From Flavobacteriales bacterium (GTDB lineage: Bacteria > Bacteroidota > Bacteroidia > NS11-12g > UBA955), in contig CANHXF010000071.1 of assembly GCA_947464515.1 (NCBI GenBank), positions 1 through 8,041 of the forward strand: 8,041 bases of DNA, read 5' to 3'. The notes below the pieces were generated by a model that was not told where the DNA came from, searched no databases, and saw only the letters and a list, made by a program, of their open reading frames with translations. This document shows, piece after piece, positions 7,472 to 8,041 of this stretch (positions within the stretch are counted from its first letter, which is position 1; each line of letters begins with the position of its first letter). The translations under genes were made by a program, and so were the position numbers.

Positions 7472-7503
7472 AAAAAAAAGGCAATTTAGTCTAAAAAAAT
7501 TGC
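7472..7503 (-). terminator. Terminator-like stem-loop with T8, directly before the desaturase start
   Basis: Read on the minus strand, GCAATTT (7503-7497) and AAATTGC (7487-7481) form a 7-bp stem with a nine-base loop, followed by one C and eight Ts (7479-7472). This has the shape of an intrinsic terminator for the hydroxylase gene, whose stop is 22 bases upstream of the stem. The stem is weak, with only two G-C pairs. The T run ends four bases before the desaturase ATG, which leaves no room for a separate promoter downstream, so readthrough or regulated termination may feed the desaturase. Confidence 0.45.
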
Positions 7504-7505
7504 AA

Positions 7506-7519
7506 TGTTTGTTCAAACA
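7506..7519. repeat. Short inverted repeat TGTTTG-TT-CAAACA
   Basis: This repeat has 6-base arms around a two-base centre in the 58-base gap between the hydroxylase stop and the desaturase start, just upstream of the stem-loop. The loop is too small for a stable RNA hairpin, so if functional it would be a DNA site for a dimeric regulator of the desaturase. An AT-rich gap can produce such a repeat by chance, and no known motif is recognised. Confidence 0.25.
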
Positions 7520-7525
7520 AGAATT

Positions 7526-8041
7526 TTACGTGTTGTCTTCCAATTTTCTTAATGCATTGCTAGTTTGGCGGCTGCCATCGTGACTATAACCAGGAGGTCC
7601 AAAAACATATAGCAGACGATGTTTTAGAGAAATATTTGGTTGGAAAACATCTCGCCAAATTTGTTGCCATTCGGAAAAAACCAGATTAACGGGATTGGGG
7701 TTTTCAATATTTTTGGTCAGGCCGTATTGGATTGGTTGATAATCATTTGCTGGAAGTTCTTTTTGGAAGGTTCCAAATAATTTGTCCCAGATAATCAATA
7801 ACATACCCATGTTTTTATCGAGGTATTTTGGGTTGCTTGCGTGGTGTACTCTGTGGTGAGATGGGGTCACAAGAACTTTTTCCAACCAACCTAAATTCTG
7901 AATGAGTTCGGTGTGGACCAAAATGCCCCATATTTGGGTCGCAGTATACATGAACATAATGTCGAGTGGTTCAAATCCCATTAAAGCAATAGGAAAGAAA
8001 TAAATGAATCTATACAAGGGTCGGAAAACGGAAGAGCGGAA
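7526..8041 (-). CDS. Fatty acid hydroxylase / sterol desaturase family protein, C-terminal 171 residues (5' end outside window)
   Basis: This is the C-terminal part of a membrane-bound di-iron oxygenase of the FA_hydroxylase superfamily, which hydroxylates or desaturates lipids and sterol-like substrates. The frame is open through the right edge, so the start and the first histidine boxes are missing. Visible are VFRPLYRFIYFFPIALMGF (5-23), hydrophobic segments at about 12-45, His43 in ILVHTE, the double box SHHRVHH (61-67), and the conserved run NPKYLDKNMGMLLIIWDKLF (70-89). The ending GPPGYSHDGSRQTS (148-161) is typical of the bacterial COG3000 group. Bases 8018-8041 continue the same frame without a stop (FRSSVFRP), so the TTG at 8017 is not a real start. 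Its substrate is unknown. Adjacency to a fatty acid desaturase suggests a shared role in membrane lipid tailoring, by inference. Confidence 0.93.
   Translation of the reverse strand, partial: FRSSVFRPLYRFIYFFPIALMGFEPLDIMFMYTATQIWGILVHTELIQNLGWLEKVLVTPSHHRVHHASNPKYLDKNMGMLLIIWDKLFGTFQKELPANDYQPIQYGLTKNIENPNPVNLVFSEWQQIWRDVFQPNISLKHRLLYVFGPPGYSHDGSRQTSNALRKLEDNT

Noticed and set aside
7471..7473. TTG at 7473 as start of the desaturase
   Set aside because: An ATG two codons later is a far more usual start, and the TTG overlaps the end of the T run of the stem-loop.
8015..8017. TTG at 8017 as start codon of the hydroxylase gene
   Set aside because: The frame continues open to the right edge with family-typical residues (FRSSVFRP), so the gene is cut by the window rather than starting there.
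1..8041. A novel defence, mobile or biosynthetic system
   Set aside because: Every gene belongs to a widespread family and the spacing and composition look uniform. I found no transposase, integrase, repeat array, toxin-antitoxin pair or RNA gene.

Overview
The window looks like chromosomal DNA from a member of the Bacteroidota. The pointers are the protein families and their wording (a MetF beginning FSFEILPPLKG, a DUF2147 protein, a soluble-type HxxHH acyl-lipid desaturase, a C-terminal processing protease with a long C-terminal tail), the absence of Shine-Dalgarno sequences before the starts, and two copies of TATCTTTG, which fits the Bacteroidota -7 promoter box TAnnTTTG. The genus cannot be fixed from this sequence.

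All eight genes lie on the minus strand, so transcription runs from right to left with no gap longer than 71 bases between genes. In order of transcription: the 3' part of a fatty acid hydroxylase/sterol desaturase family gene (8041-7526), a fatty acid desaturase (7467-6337), a small exported DUF2147 protein (6315-5836), a YbdG-type mechanosensitive channel (5764-4517), an S41 C-terminal processing protease (4452-2830), a TauE/SafE transporter (2808-1882), a secreted M28 peptidase with a PDZ domain (1885-191), and the 5' part of metF (187-1).

The series probably splits into several transcription units. A 7-bp stem followed by eight Ts sits between the hydroxylase and the desaturase. TATCTTTG boxes lie immediately before the channel and before the S41 protease, which suggests that each has its own promoter. 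From the S41 protease to metF the genes are 21, -4 (an ATGA overlap) and 3 bases apart, so that block is likely one operon.

Most products act in or on the envelope: two membrane lipid or sterol-like modifying di-iron enzymes, a turgor-relief channel, two exported proteases, an anion exporter and a small exported protein. MetF, in one-carbon metabolism, is the exception and probably shares the transcript for positional reasons. I see no mobile element, CRISPR array, RNA gene, phage gene or defence system. This is an ordinary chromosomal region; its most interesting points are small regulatory ones: possible near-leaderless transcripts and a terminator-like hairpin touching the desaturase start codon.
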